Part shown: in pieces, positions 1-12,000 of the stretch
Layout: each line of letters starts with the position of its first letter
Position numbering within the stretch: the stretch's first letter is position 1
Origin: Mangifera indica
Lineage: Eukaryota > Streptophyta > Magnoliopsida > Sapindales > Anacardiaceae
DNA length: 64,000 nt
Assembly: GCF_011075055.1 (NCBI RefSeq)
Contig: NC_058143.1
Span: forward strand, 13,655,057-13,719,056
Direction of reading: 5' to 3'
Program-made: the position numbers and the translations under genes
The notes under the pieces: model-generated
The model's database searches: none
Told to the model about the DNA's origin: nothing
Seen by the model: the letters and a program-made list of their open reading frames with translations, nothing else

Positions 1-270
1 GGGTACAGTGCCATCGATGAATCCAATCTTGTCCTTTACAATGAGCGCTCTTCTGAAATCTCTAGCCCACTGTGCATAATTCTCAGCTCCGGTCAGCTTT
101 TGTTTTATCAAAACGAGTCCTGGTCCATCCGATGGTGAGGCGTAAAGGACATCCCCAAGCTCCAGTTTATTTTTGTTTGTATGAACCAGTTGAAACGTTG
201 GCATTTGTGATGTTTCAGTGGTGGATTCAGGCGACACAGGATCGACGGATGTTGCTTTGATTGGCTCCAT
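1..270 (-). CDS. Partial Ty1/copia gag N-terminal domain
   Basis: Reading the minus strand from an ATG at 270 gives 90 codons without a stop, running off the left edge of the window. The segment carries the signature of the copia-like gag N-terminal domain: a PGLVLIKQKLTG stretch, then NYAQWARDFRRAL and KIGFIDGTVP. It lies just downstream of a tRNA-iMet type primer-binding site and an LTR, the expected order for a copia element transcribed leftward. Only the first part of gag is visible, so whether the element is intact cannot be judged. The domain call rests on pattern recognition, not a search. Confidence 0.8.
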   Translation of the reverse strand, partial: MEPIKATSVDPVSPESTTETSQMPTFQLVHTNKNKLELGDVLYASPSDGPGLVLIKQKLTGAENYAQWARDFRRALIVKDKIGFIDGTVP

Positions 271-349
271 CTAACCCGGTTTTTCTTTATGTAGGTTTAT
301 GGAAGGCAAGATTGGACAGAAGATTAAGGAATGAGCAATTCGGAACCTT

Positions 350-361
350 GCTCTGATACCA
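350..361 (-). other. Primer-binding site of the left-edge copia element
   Basis: The minus strand reads TGGTATCAGAGC, complementary to the 3' end of plant initiator-Met tRNA, directly after the CA that ends the LTR. It fixes the orientation and the inner LTR border. Confidence 0.85.
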
Positions 362-684
362 TGCCAAAAACTGAGAGAGCGGAGTTGGTTCAATATGGCG
401 AACCAAAGAAGCTCAAGAAAAGTAAGAAAGAATTTGTTTTCTATTACTTGTATATTCAATCTTTACATGCAATGGCTTATATACTATGAATTGTAACCTA
501 TTTTTGGTAACATAATATTTGTACAAAAGAAATGGAAGAAGAATAATCTACTTCATCAATACAAACATGATTTCTAGGGATATGATAGCTAATTATATGG
601 GATATGATATGGGTGATGATCTGCATGAATTCTGGGATATGATTTGCATGATTTCTAGGGATTTGGATGTGATTCTGATTTCCA
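362..684 (-). repeat. 5' LTR of the left-edge copia element
   Basis: The inner border is fixed by the primer-binding site. Read on the plus strand the LTR begins TG at 362, and the outer end is TCCA at 681-684, where similarity to other copies of the DUF247 upstream block resumes. A minus-strand TATA-like motif TATATAAGCC lies at 475-484, suitable for an LTR promoter. The candidate target duplication is ATATT at 685-689; its partner is outside the window. The length is about 323 bp. The outer border is inferred from loss of similarity to paralogues near 36.2 kb. Confidence 0.7.
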
Positions 685-1211
685 ATATTAATATTTGAAA
701 AGTTATATGATTGTTTTCTCACACCAACGTTTAAGTATTATTTGTCTTTGTAATTTTATATAGGCCGATCTCTGACCAGAGTAATCTATTTGAGTCATCT
801 CTCACCAGCATTCAAGTGTTATCTGTCAGTCATAAGTATAGTCTTTCTTTAATCTGGTAATTACGCAACTTGTGCTTCAAAGGGGCTGTTGAAGCATCTC
901 ACCACGTGAATTCAAAGGTGTACAGCCGAAGGCTTTGTTGCTATCAGTGTAATTAAGAATTAAAGAAATCGTCGACAACCAATCTCCAACAACAAGCACC
1001 GCTGGCACTTGATGAACGGTCAAAGAAGACAACAATTAGTGGTCACTGAATCAAAGAACACATTGTTAAATTACTGAGAAAATATATTTAATAATAGTTA
1101 ATTAATACAGCAATTATAGATTTAATTTAATAATAATCGTGTTTTAACACTATTTCAAATATTGGGTATGCGCATAACTAAGAAGGGAAGAACATTATGG
1201 AGATGAACATG
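685..1211 (+). promoter_or_regulatory. Duplicated upstream block of DUF247 copy 1
   Basis: This block recurs with high similarity upstream of other DUF247 loci (about 18.7-19.2, 36.2-36.75 and 42.25-42.8 kb, and partly 26.2 and 58.2 kb). It contains no convincing ORF. Its fixed position 5' of the TATA box makes it the likely proximal promoter. A copia LTR is inserted at its left end, about 530 bp from the TATA box. Confidence 0.6.
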
Positions 1212-2451
1212 CATATAAGTGTACAGTGAAGATAGAGAGAAAACCACATTGCAAAGAGAAGGAAGCGATCAGAGAGATACTAATACATTCCTCTGAGTTT
1301 CGGCGCTGGCAACTCTGGTAGTGGTGCTGAGAAGGCTATCTTTTATTCCGGAAAAATTACTCAGGTTCTCATGCACTTAATTTTCTTAGTTTTCTATACG
1401 ATTAATTTGCTTAACTTATTTACCATTCATGCTTGATGTTTGGTTGGAAGAAATTAATAACTATACATGAAATATTGGAATGACTTTCTGGATTGACTCA
1501 GGATCGGAAATATCATTAAATTGTCTTCCCATTCAAAAGCTTAATATTAAATAGTCCAAAAGACCTACTTATTAACATGAAACGTTGGAATTTTTTTTTT
1601 TAAATTTTTCTTTATCCTGTTGGGTGTAAGGATTTGAACTTTAGACCTTTGATTATGATCTTGTGTTAATATTAAATTAGTTCAATGTTTTAAAAACCAG
1701 ATCGGATATCTATGCCATGTAAAGAGTGATCTAATCCAACTAATATTCGGATTAGTTAATTGATGGTTAGATTGATAAAAATTTATATAATTTATGATCA
1801 AATATATAATTTTACTTATTTAACATTAAAATAAACATAGTTTGATGGTGTATGTGTGTGTGTATATATATATATATGATAAATAAGATTTTGGTTTAAG
1901 TTTTTATAATAAATTTTTGAAAAAAAATCAATTTTTTATATTGTCTTAGTCAAATCTAATTTAATATATAATTTAATCAGTTTAGTTAATGATTAGTTGT
2001 TTAACTAATTGGACTAATTAATCCAATCCAGTTTATAAAACCATGAAATCAATAAACATTTCCAGGCCATATAATTGAGAAACATAGTCTCTGTAATTTT
2101 CTTATTAGCATGAGCACATCTTTTTCTTTTTTTCTTTTTTAGTAAAAAAGTCAACTCTTACTAGATAGAGTTAACTTTTATTTGAAGTTTTTGTCTTTTT
2201 TGGTCATTAAACCCTACATATTGTGTCATGTACTGGTGTATGTATGTATATATATATATAGATATATATACACACACACACACGAGAGATATTTTGAACA
2301 AAATAAAGTTTATCCACAATCAGTCTTATATATTCATAAATTAATTCTGAATACTATTTTATGTAATCTAATTATTATAAATATCAAAGGCAGGCAAAAT
2401 GATCTCTGTTTGAGGTTTAATATTATCATTATTTATTATGTTATTAACTAG
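1212..2451 (+). promoter_or_regulatory. TATA box, noncoding exon 1 and leader intron of DUF247 copy 1
   Basis: A TATA-like CATATAA sits at 1212-1218, followed by an ATG-free leader ending TTACTCAG at 1364. The donor GTTCTCATG begins at 1365. The acceptor TATTAACTAG ends at 2451, and the first ATG after it is the DUF247 start at 2474. The same donor, acceptor and spacing recur in every module, which supports a real 5' UTR intron of about 1.09 kb. The intron is AT-rich and contains TG/TA and TA/CA microsatellites (about 1849-1880 and 2236-2284). The transcription start, expected near 1243, is inferred. Confidence 0.6.
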
Positions 2452-2473
2452 GTACTACATTACGAACACGGAG

Positions 2474-3706
2474 ATGAGTCATTCTCTTAATAGAGAGGTC
2501 GAGGAGGATCGGTACGGTTATTTGCTAGTTGAATCGGAGCCTGATCCTTCAGATTGGTGTATTTATAGAGTCCCTCATAGTTTTCGTAGAGGAAAGGAAG
2601 AAGCCTACACTCCTCAAATAGTTTCAATAGGCCCTTTTCACTGTGATAAAAAAGAATTAAGAGACATGGACAAGCTAAAACGGAGATATGTGAATAAGTT
2701 TTTCGAACGAACTAGTAAAGAACATGAGGACGTTTTAGCCTTCATCGAAGCTCACGAGCTACAGATACGAAAGTGTTATTCAGAGACCTCTAACCTCAGG
2801 AGTCATGAGTATGTAAAGATGATTCTACGTGATGCTGTTTTTATCTTAGAGCTCCTTTTGAGGAATTATGAGGAAGTTGAAGACGACAAGTTGTTAAGGA
2901 TACCAGCTGATAAACTTGCTTTAAAGGTGGACTTGCTGTTACTGGAAAATCAACTTCCATATTTCATACTTGAAAGAATATACAAGTCAATTGTCGGTAG
3001 CCCTTCCTTCATTGATATTTGTTTAAAATTCTTCAGGTCTCTGTTTTTTCATCGTGAAGTATCTAACCGCCAAAAAAGTTTCAAGCATTTCACGCATATG
3101 CTAAGATATACTCTGGTGCAACACTACCCTGCAAACGAGTTCCGTTCTGTAAACTATGAAGATGACGATTTATACCCGTTACCTTGTGCCACGAAGCTAC
3201 ATGAATCAGGAGTGAAATTTACACCTGTTCGATCACGGAAATTACTTGAGGTAAAATTTGGGGGAGGCGAGCTGAGAATGCCACTATTTTCAGTTCACCA
3301 CCACACAGAAACTGTGCTTCGGAACATAATGGCTTTAGAGCAATGTCACAATCCACGTCATACTATCGTCTGTGATTATGTTATACTGCTAGATGCTCTT
3401 ATTGCAGACAAACGGGATGCGCAGTTGCTTGTTGATGCGGGAATTATTTCCAATTCCATGGGCGACAGTAAGGCATTAGCCTCTTTGTTCAACAAACTTA
3501 GCGTGGAAATTCTTTTATATGGAGATTATTACAATTATATTTATCAGGATCTGAAGAATTACTCTAAAAATAAATACAATCGAAACATGGCAAAATTGCA
3601 GAGGTTGTATTTCGGTGATGTCTGGAAAGGTACAGCAACTATTGGAGCTTCTGTACTCTTGATACTCACTTTTCTACAAACCATAAATTCTTTCAAGCAA
3701 TCGTGA
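2474..3706 (+). CDS. DUF247 (UPF0481) protein, intact copy 1
   Basis: This 410-residue protein of the plant DUF247 family is encoded in one exon. The ATG at 2474 is the first after the inferred splice acceptor; an in-frame ATG at 2438 lies inside the intron. Family landmarks in order are CIYRVP (about residue 29), EAYTPQIVSIGPFH (about 43-56), MILRDAVFILELLLRN (about 116-131), LLLLENQLPYF (about 153), LPCATKLHESGVKF, the ALEQCH and CDYVILLD region, and a hydrophobic C-terminal segment (GASVLLILTFLQTI, about 390-404), the usual single C-terminal membrane anchor. Biochemical function is unknown for most family members; DUF247 genes are male determinants at grass self-incompatibility loci. It is closest by eye to the copy at 38858. 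No frameshift or internal stop is seen. Confidence 0.93.
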   Translation: MSHSLNREVEEDRYGYLLVESEPDPSDWCIYRVPHSFRRGKEEAYTPQIVSIGPFHCDKKELRDMDKLKRRYVNKFFERTSKEHEDVLAFIEAHELQIRKCYSETSNLRSHEYVKMILRDAVFILELLLRNYEEVEDDKLLRIPADKLALKVDLLLLENQLPYFILERIYKSIVGSPSFIDICLKFFRSLFFHREVSNRQKSFKHFTHMLRYTLVQHYPANEFRSVNYEDDDLYPLPCATKLHESGVKFTPVRSRKLLEVKFGGGELRMPLFSVHHHTETVLRNIMALEQCHNPRHTIVCDYVILLDALIADKRDAQLLVDAGIISNSMGDSKALASLFNKLSVEILLYGDYYNYIYQDLKNYSKNKYNRNMAKLQRLYFGDVWKGTATIGASVLLILTFLQTINSFKQS

Positions 3707-3750
3707 ATTAGTTATTTTGCATTTGAAGCTTTGTCCGTATTATTATTGAT

Positions 3751-3756
3751 AATAAA
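3751..3756 (+). terminator. Poly(A) signal AATAAA of DUF247 copy 1
   Basis: An AATAAA lies 45 bp past the stop codon. The same TTGATAATAAAAGC context follows the other DUF247 copies. Confidence 0.6.
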
Positions 3757-4875
3757 AGCTTTCTATTTACATATTATTCATTTTTAATGTATGTTCTCTT
3801 TGATTTTTAAACCACTATTTTACTATAATCACTTTTTATGGCACGGCTTCTACTAATTTTTTATAAATGTAATACCATTCTTTTCCCTACCAAGAAAAAT
3901 TTTAGGCTAAACCAATTTATGTAGGTCTTACAGTCTTAGTCTTAAGAAATAAATAGCATATTTTGATTTGATAATTGTCCTATCTGACTTTGTTGGACAA
4001 ATAAACCCTTCTTTAACCCGTCATTCTAAATGTAATACCATTCTTTAACCCACCAAGAAAAATTTTAGGTTAGACCAATTTAAGTAGGTCTTATACCCTT
4101 AGTCTTAAGAAATAAATAGCATATTTTGATTTGATAATTGTCCTATTTGACTTCGTTCGACAAATAAACCCTCGGAGCAGTGATTGGACCCATAATTTGA
4201 TAATCATTCTATCTAACTTCGTTGGACAAATAAACCCTCAGAGCAGTGATTGGACCCATAATCCTCAAGCAAGTCGGTCCAAGATTCTTTCACATGAGAG
4301 AGAACTCATGCTATTTGAACCCTAGCCTTCTATGAGTAACCCTTTCGCTTCACCCTCAAGCTAACCTCCGAGATCATTCTTCACATAGTTACTCTTCTCT
4401 AATACATTATGTTTCTCTGTTCACAGTTTCATTAGTAATTGAATATATTCTAAAGTGTAGAGTTTGAAAAATTGAATATACAGAAGCCAATTATTCACAT
4501 GATTTTCTTTCTATTCTCTCTCTAAACCTCTATCCTTCTTATGTTGTTGGAGCATTGAATACTAATGTCTAAAGCATGGTTAACAATTCTCTACTTAATT
4601 CAAATCATTTTACTCTGATGGCAATGATAGAAGACTTAACCAATGCGAGTTCCTCTTTACTAAATTAGAGCTCTAGTTTGAATTTAATCTTCTTCTCAAA
4701 TCTTTGATTGCATCTCCAAAAATTGACTTGATCAAACTATCAATTTTGGAATTGTCAAGTGTTATTTCCATTTGAAGCTTATGACCTCAGAGCATATAAT
4801 TGTTCATTTCTTTCTCAATGTCTTGAAACAACTAAAAACTAAAATGAAAGAATAGTCCAGCGCCACAATTGCTTG
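3757..4875. repeat. Intergenic DNA with nested tandem repeats
   Basis: Between the convergent DUF247 and Yippee-like genes there is a tandem duplication of about 163 bp (units starting near 3864 and 4027, both with TAATACCATTCTTT and TAAGAAATAAATAGC). A shorter tandem repeat of about 65-70 bp follows (near 4130-4262, containing GACAAATAAACCCTC and GCAGTGATTGGACCC). The module at 45.8-46.7 kb has the matching sequence with different repeat numbers. No gene is seen in the remainder (4330-4875). Confidence 0.6.
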
Positions 4876-6114
4876 TCAACAGAGATTACTGACAATTGAA
4901 TGCAACTTCCAACTCAACACAACTAAGTGTCCACTGGTGGTGGCGGCGGCGACAATGGTGATGGTGGTGGTGGTGGTGGTATCTTTGGATGTTCTAACAC
5001 CAGAGGGTACATTAGCATTGTCTCGCGTTTCATTAAAGAAAACACCCCGTGAACAGTTCCATTCCAAATCTTCAGCATGGTCCCACAATAAGATTTTCCT
5101 ATCAGGCCTACAGTAATGTACTTGAATGTCTTCCATCAATGAACAACTTCTACCAACTTACATATCCAGACCAACTTTTTCTGCTAGGAGTCCTTAACTA
5201 GGATCTTCTTCATAAATCTGGACAAGTAATATAAAAGTTAGCTTACAATATTCCTGAAAACAAAGAAGGAAAACTATGTAAAAAAATTTTACCATTTTCA
5301 TGCCCAGCACCTCATTGCATCCTCTGCATTTCACATATGCTAGCCGCGAAGTGCCATTCGAATGAAGAAAATGGTGCCCAGGGGGCTCAGCCACCAATTC
5401 AGTACTACATAATTCAGCAAAATTATCAAGCTAAATTTGTGCTAATAAGTCTGAAACCAAAATTTGAGTATAGATGAAGGGATTTCTCACCTCCCTGAGA
5501 AAAAGATTCTCGGAGTCACCAAATCCTGCAAAATGCGTGCAAACAATAGTTAGATCGAGCAGACTTTTTTATCATACAGAACTGTGTATAGATTTTATTA
5601 CAAATATTCCAATCCCAGTGCCATCAAACAATTGCATTCATAAAAAAAAACTGTAAAGCAACCATAACACTCTTATCCAAATCCCATGTTGACAAAGCTT
5701 GGGTATGCATAGACATCCCAATTTGCTAGGAAATTATAAGAAAAGATTAATCAAATAACTTCTAAACATTCAAAGACATGTTTTGGCTTACAAAACTCAA
5801 AAGCAAAGCTCACTATCTTGACAGAGAGCCCAAAAGAGACACCTTTTTTAATCAAGAAATAAGTATTCATGTTATCTAAATAAATACTTGGTATTGATTA
5901 GGCAAAGTAAGATTGCTACATACAGCGAAAGGAAGCTAATAGTTCTAATGATGCAGATTTTGCAGAGAAGCTTTCTGAAAATTATAAACAAAAGTCACTT
6001 GAATAGGTTCAGAAACACCGAGAGATAGATATATTACTATTTTATACGCTCCTTGCTTCCAAGCAACGTGGGTATTGCATACTATACACAAGAAGAATGG
6101 AGACTCATGTAGAT
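4876..6114 (-). pseudogene. Yippee-like two-domain gene, copy 1, 3' portion (disrupted)
   Basis: This is the second zinc module of a gene whose 5' part lies at 15625-16386; a gypsy element (6115-15624) splits its fifth exon. By comparison with the copy at 46744-48718, exons here encode FFLCIVCNTHVAWKQGAYKI (just left of the insertion), a short exon near 5500, an exon with HHFLHSNGTSRLAYVKCRGC (5293-5404) and one near 5161-5217. That last exon carries an in-frame TAA after DPS, where the other copies read Tyr. A threonine-rich tail with a GGT/GGC-type microsatellite follows (near 4935-4980). The insertion and the stop make this a pseudogene. Confidence 0.65.
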
Positions 6115-6505
6115 TGATAAGCCACGACCTCAACAACCACGAAGGTCTCAGCGAATTCAACGGCCAAATCAGAAGTATATGGACTAAGTCATGGGCAGCA
6201 ACGTTCACAAAGGAGTCACAGTGCAGTTATGGTCTCATTTATGATGACACGTAAACAACCATTTTTCCGGCACGTTGTTATTTAAGTTGCCATGAATTAG
6301 TTTCTGTTTTATTCATGTAGTTAGTTTCTATTTATGCATGTAGGACGTGGTCGCAATAATAGGAGAGGGTGTTAGGAATCTTTTGTATTTAAACGCTTCT
6401 AATGAATAAAGAAGGGCAGAGAAAAATTTCCAAATATTGTGGTTTGTTCTCACCCGAAGAGAACTATTTGCTAGTTAATATATTAAGCTTGGACTAGGAC
6501 CTACA
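6115..6505 (+). repeat. 5' LTR of the gypsy element
   Basis: It begins TGATAAGCCACG and ends GGACCTACA. Its first ~80 bp also encode the end of pol in the 3' copy. A TATTTAAACGC motif and an AATAAA-type signal lie in the second half (near 6387-6407). Confidence 0.9.
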
Positions 6506-6506
6506 G

Positions 6507-6519
6507 TGGTATCAGAGCC
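6507..6519 (+). other. Primer-binding site of the gypsy element
   Basis: TGGTATCAGAGCC follows the 5' LTR after one base, matching initiator-Met tRNA priming. Confidence 0.85.
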
Positions 6520-6527
6520 AGACTTCA

Positions 6528-8577
6528 ATGGCAACCAACAGGGAACGGATCGAACAGCTGGAATCTGGGCTAGGAGGACTTCAAGACGGCATGAGTCGGA
6601 TAGAATTTGGTCTCACCGACAAGTTGCATCAAATGGAAGAAACCATCCACAAATTATCAGAAGCTTTGTTGTCCAACCGAGAAGGATCAAATACCAGCAC
6701 TAATGATCGTCATGGCCATTTCAAAAACACGAGTGACAACTATCGAGATCAAACAGATGGAAGCCGACACGTCTTTTCGTCCAAATTAGCTAAGCTGGAA
6801 TTTTCGAGGTACTCCGGCACCGACCCAACAGAATGGTTCAACAGAGTGGAACAATTTTTTGAATACCAAGGCACCACAGCAAGCCAAAGGGTGTCGTTGG
6901 CGCCATTCCATTTAGAAGGAGAAGCGAATCAATGGTGGCAGTGGTTACACCGGTCAAACAAGGAGGAAGGACGAGAAATAACCTGGGCAGAATTTTCAGA
7001 TGAACTGTGGGCTCGTTTCGGACTGACGGAGTGCGAAGACTTTGATGAGGCCTTATCACGGGTGAAACAAGTGGGCACGTTATGAGATTATCAGCGAGAA
7101 TTTGAAAAGCTGGGAAATCGGGTTCAAGGATGGACACAAAAGGCGTTGGTTGGGACATTTATGGGTGGTCTGAACTCGGAAATCGCCAACGACATTCGAA
7201 TGTTCAAACCCAAATCGTTAAAAGAAGCAATCAGTTTGGCACGAATGAGAGATGAGCAACTTAATCGACAACGAAGGCTCATAAGACCACTATCGACCAA
7301 CCGTTTACAACCGGACTATTCTTCCCCAACAAAATCCAAATCAGCAGCAACTATGAGACGTCTCACTTGGGAGGAAATGCAGAAGAGGCATGCACAAGGC
7401 CTCTGTTTCAATTGTGATGAAAAATTTACTCTAGGCCATAAGTGTCGAGGACCTCAACTATTATTGCTAGTAGGGGATTCTAGTGTAAATATGGAAGCAG
7501 ATCTAGATGATGAGATAGAAGACATTGTCACCAACAATCAAACTTAACCTGAAATCTCTCTCCATGCACTCACCGGATGGACAACGTCAAAAACCATGCG
7601 AATTACAGCAAAGATCGGGCATCACGAGGTGGTTGTTCTTATCGATAGTGGTTCCACTCATAATTTTGTTAGCGAAAAGATAGCTGATAAATTGCACTTA
7701 CCTGCAATCCTAACTGAGCCATTCACCGTCAAAGTAGCCAACAGAAGACCATTAATGTGCAAAGGGAGATTTGAACACATGCCTGTGATACTCCAAGGTA
7801 TTCCTTTCTCCTTAACACTCTACCCTTTACCACTAACTGGGTTAGACTTAGTCCTAGGAGTACAATGGTTAGAACAACTAGATACAGTGATATGCGATTG
7901 GAAGAAAATGACAATGGAGTTCCAATGGGGTGAACGCACACATCGACTACATGGCACTGATATTCCACCTATTCAAATGGCACCTATGAACGTTATTTCA
8001 AAGGAATTATGACATGGTAGTTCGGTGTTTGCCATCTACCTACGAACTACAACTAACAAAGAACCACAAGAAAGACACCCAGACATGCAACAAATGCTTA
8101 TAGAGTTTGAGGATATTTTTCAAGAGCCAAACCAATTACCCCCAGAAAGGGAGATTGACCACCGAATTACCCTCAAGGAAGGAACTGAACCCATCAATGT
8201 GAGACCCTACCGGTATGCCTATTTTCAAAAAGCTGAAATTGAAAAACAAGTTCATGACATGTTAAAATTGGGGCTTATAAGACTAAGTAGTAATCCTTTT
8301 CATCTCCTATTTTATTGGTTAAAAAGAAAAATGGCACATGGTGTTTTTATACTGACTATCGGGCACTTAACGCTGTAACCATCAAAGATCACTTTTCAAT
8401 TCCTACGGTTGATGACATGTTTGATGAGCTTTATGGGGCAAATTACTTTACTAAACTCGACCTTCGAGCCGACTATCATCAGGCCTTATAGGTTATTACA
8501 AAAAGTTTATTCATAACTATGACACCATTGCTCGACCACTTACCAATCTGTTAAAGAAAGGATAATTCACATGGACG
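6528..8577 (+). pseudogene. Gypsy gag-protease-RT region, degraded
   Basis: All segments to about 8290 share one frame, interrupted by TGA at 7083, TAA at about 7545 and TGA at about 8010; two of these are consistent with CGA-to-TGA transitions. Gag carries the conserved matrix/capsid part (EWFNRVEQFFEYQ) and a zinc knuckle CFNCDEKFTLGHKC near 7404-7446. The protease has DSGSTHNF near 7640. The RT starts near 8130, shifts frame near 8300, then stops after LDLRADYHQ; sequence resumes at GYYKKFIHNYD, so the catalytic YxDD part of RT is deleted around 8490. The copia insertion follows at 8578. This copy cannot supply its own reverse transcriptase. Confidence 0.85.
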
Positions 8578-8917
8578 TGTTAAATATTGAGGTTATTTTT
8601 GTATTTTACTTATTCAAGGCAGTTGAACTTTAGAATGTGTGATGATCCATAATTTTTGGTACTTTTGCTCAGTCAAGTATGGTTTGCATTTAATGTAAGC
8701 ATGGCTTCATTGTTTTAGTGATGTTAAAAAAGCCTTGTATTATGAACGAAAAAAAGCAGAAAAATACAGCAGAAAATTCTCTCATATCTTCCTCTGTTTT
8801 TCAAGTTTTCCTTCACTTTACAACTCTGCTCCGGCGTAACTTTCTTAATCTGTCACTTGATCTTTTCTTCAGCATTTTAATACTCCTGATCTTCTTTCAT
8901 TCTTATACTTGATAACA
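8578..8917 (+). repeat. 5' LTR of the nested copia
   Basis: 340 bp, beginning TGTTAAAT and ending GATAACA. A 64-codon open frame in it occurs identically in the 3' LTR and is treated as noncoding. Confidence 0.93.
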
Positions 8918-9007
8918 TGGTATCAGAGCATTATTGTTCTTAAAGGGCTGTGTGGTTGAAGGCTCAAAAAATAACAATTCCTTGAACTGTGTTTTTTCTA
9001 AAAATTT

Positions 9008-12000
9008 ATGGCTTCAACATCTTCTTCTTCCATGTCACCTCCAGTTTATAATGGAGAAAACTACCATATCTGGGCTGTTAAGATGAAAGCTTACTTGAGA
9101 GGTGCTGGCCTGTGGCAATATGTTGAGGAGGAAAGGGAACCACCTCTTTTAGGACCGAATCCTACTCTGAATCAGTTGAGGATGCATGAGGATGAAGTGG
9201 CCAAAGCACCCAGAGCTTTGTCTGTGATACACCAAGCTGTTACAGATGCTGTCTTCTCCAAGATTGTGGCCTGTGAGACAGCTAAACAAGCTTGGGATAG
9301 GCTAAGGGAAGACTCCATGGGAAGTGAACGTTCAAAACAGATGTTAGTTTTAAACTTAAGAAGAGAATTCGAAGTGTTGAAGATGAAGGAGACAGAGACT
9401 ATTCAAGAGTATGCTGATAGAGCAATGAAAATTGTCAACCAAATTAGATTGTTTGGAGAGACTTTAACTGATCAGAGGATAGTTGAGAAAGTACTCGTTA
9501 GTATTCCTGAGAGATATGAGTCAAAAATATCCTCACTTGAGGATACAAAAAATTTTTCTGAGCTCACCATATCAGAATTAATCAATGCTCTAAAAGCTCA
9601 GGATCAAAGAAGAGCACTTAGACAAGAGGAGTCAGTCGAAGGAGCTTTTAATGCCAAGCTGTATGAGAAGAAATCTGGATATAATTCCAGTAAGAAAAAT
9701 TACTTTGAGAAAGGAGGAGATAAAGGTAAACATAGCAGCGAAGTTTCAAAAAGTGGAGAGAAAAAGGGAAAATACAACCCTTGTCCTCATTGCAAAAAAA
9801 AGGGGCATTTTCCAAATCAGTGTTGGTTTCGGCCAAATGTAAAATGCAGATTATGTGGACAGCTTGGTCATATTGATCGTGTGTGCAAAAACAAAGCTAG
9901 AAATCATCCAGTGCAGCATGCTCAAAATGCAGAAAAGCAGGATAATGAAGGAGAAAACCTGTTTGTTGCCTCTAGCTATGCAAAACAAGATGACAAATCA
10001 GTATGGTTGATAGATAGTGGCTGTTCGAACCATATGACCTTTAATGCATCAATTTTGCAGGACTTGGATACTTCCTATTCATCTAAAGTGAAGATTGGTA
10101 ATGGAGAATTGTTGGAAGTTAAAGGAAAGGGTGTTGTTCATATTCCAACTCAAACAGGTACCAAAATCATTAATGATGTTCTTTATGTTCCTGGAATAAA
10201 TCATAACTTGCTGAGTGTTGCTCAAATGGTTGATAAGGGTTATTCTTTGCATTTTGAAAACAAATCATGCTCAATTAAAGATCAAGCAGGAAATGAATTG
10301 ATGATAGTTGAAATGCATAATAAAAATTTTGAAATAAGTTGGATGCAATTGTGTGACAATGTTTTACATCATGTTGAGTTTAATTCACAATTATGGCACA
10401 AAAGATTTGGCCATTTCAGTTACTCAACTTTGAAACAAATGCATGCCAAGCAAATAGTTTTAAAAATGCCAACAGTTGATGAGGTTGAAGATGTGTGTGA
10501 AACTTGTCAGTTGGGTAAACAAGTTAGATCTCCTTTTGCAAGCAGCAACTCTAGAGCTTCTGAAAGACTGAATTTAGTGCATTCAGATGTGTGTGGACCT
10601 ATGAGCATTCCTTCCTTAAATGGAAGCAAATACTTCTTGCTATTTGTTGATGACTATTCAAGGTTCTGCTGGATTTATTTTATGAAACAAAAGACTGAAG
10701 TTCTGAATTTGTTTAAGAAATTTAAAGCAGAAATGGAGAAGCAATCCAGTTTCAAGTTGAAAATATTAAGAACTGACAATGGAGGTGAGTATTCCTCTAA
10801 AGAGTTTGCTGATTTCTGTTGTGCTGAAGGAGTAGTGCATCAGTTCACTGCCCCTTATACTCCACAGCAGAATGGAGTTTCTGAGAGAAAGAACAGATCC
10901 ATCTTGGAAATGGCTAGGTGTCTCATGTTTGAGAAAAAACTCCCTAAGGAGTTTTGGGCTGAAGCTTCAAACACATCAGCATATTTGTTAAATCTACTTC
11001 CTACCAAGGCTTTAAATTATAGAACTCCTCATGAGTTATGGTATGGAAACAAACCAGAGGTGGATCACTTGAAGGTGTTTGGTTGTCTATGTTATGTGCA
11101 TGTACCAAAGGAAAAAAGAACAAAACTAGATGAAAAGGCTGAAGTAGGAATTTTTATTGGTTACAGCAGCCTTACTAAAGGATTTCGAATTTATAATCCT
11201 AAAACAAAAAAGGTTGTGATAAGCAGAGATGTAAAATTCAGTGAGCTTGTAGCTTGGAATTGGGAAGCTGATGAAGAAACAGAACAACCTTCTGGAATTA
11301 GGCCCAACCTTGATAAAAGGTCTGAAGATGAATCTTATTCCAGTGATGATGAGAATGTTCCTGAAACTAGAATGAGATCTCTTGAAGATGTTTATAACAG
11401 GTGTAATATGGCACTAGTTGAACCAAGCTCTTATGAAGAAGCTGTCCAAAGTAATGAGTGGAAGACTGCTATGGATGATGAACTTCAAATGATAAATAAA
11501 AACTCAACCTGGACTTTGGTAGAAAGGCCTCAAGATCACAAAGTGCTTGGAGTAAAATGGATTTACAGGACCAAGTACAATCCAGATGGGTCAATTAATA
11601 AGCATAAGGCAAGATTAGTGGTGAAGGGATATCAACAACAATGTGGAATTGATTTCACTGATACCTTCGCTCCAGTGGCAAGGTATGACACCATCAGACT
11701 TTTGACTACTTTGGCTGTTAATTTAGATTGGAAAATTTACCACCTTGATGTAAAATCGGCTTTCCTTAATGGTGTTCTTGATGAAACCATTTATGTTGAG
11801 CAACCAGTGGGGTATGTTGTGAAAGGTAAAGAAGATGGAGTGTATAAATTACATAAGGCACTCTATGGCCTCAAGCAAGCTCCAAAAACTTGGTATACCC
11901 GAATTCATAATTATCTACTTAGTCAAGGCTTTTTCTGCAGCCTAAATGAATCCACTTTGTATGTCAAGTATGGAAAAGGTAAAGTAAAAATGGTTGTGTC

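Noticed and set aside
2438..2473. Upstream in-frame ATG as the start of DUF247 copy 1 (and 59642 for copy 7)
   Set aside because: These ATGs lie before the conserved acceptor TTAACTAG, so they are intronic; equivalent codons are absent in other copies.
8718..8912. 64-codon frame in the copia LTR, repeated at 13102-13296
   Set aside because: It lies wholly inside the LTR and is identical only because the LTRs are; no known product.
9648..9842. Short frames overlapping the copia polyprotein in other frames and strands
   Set aside because: Shadows of the intact gag-pol frame.
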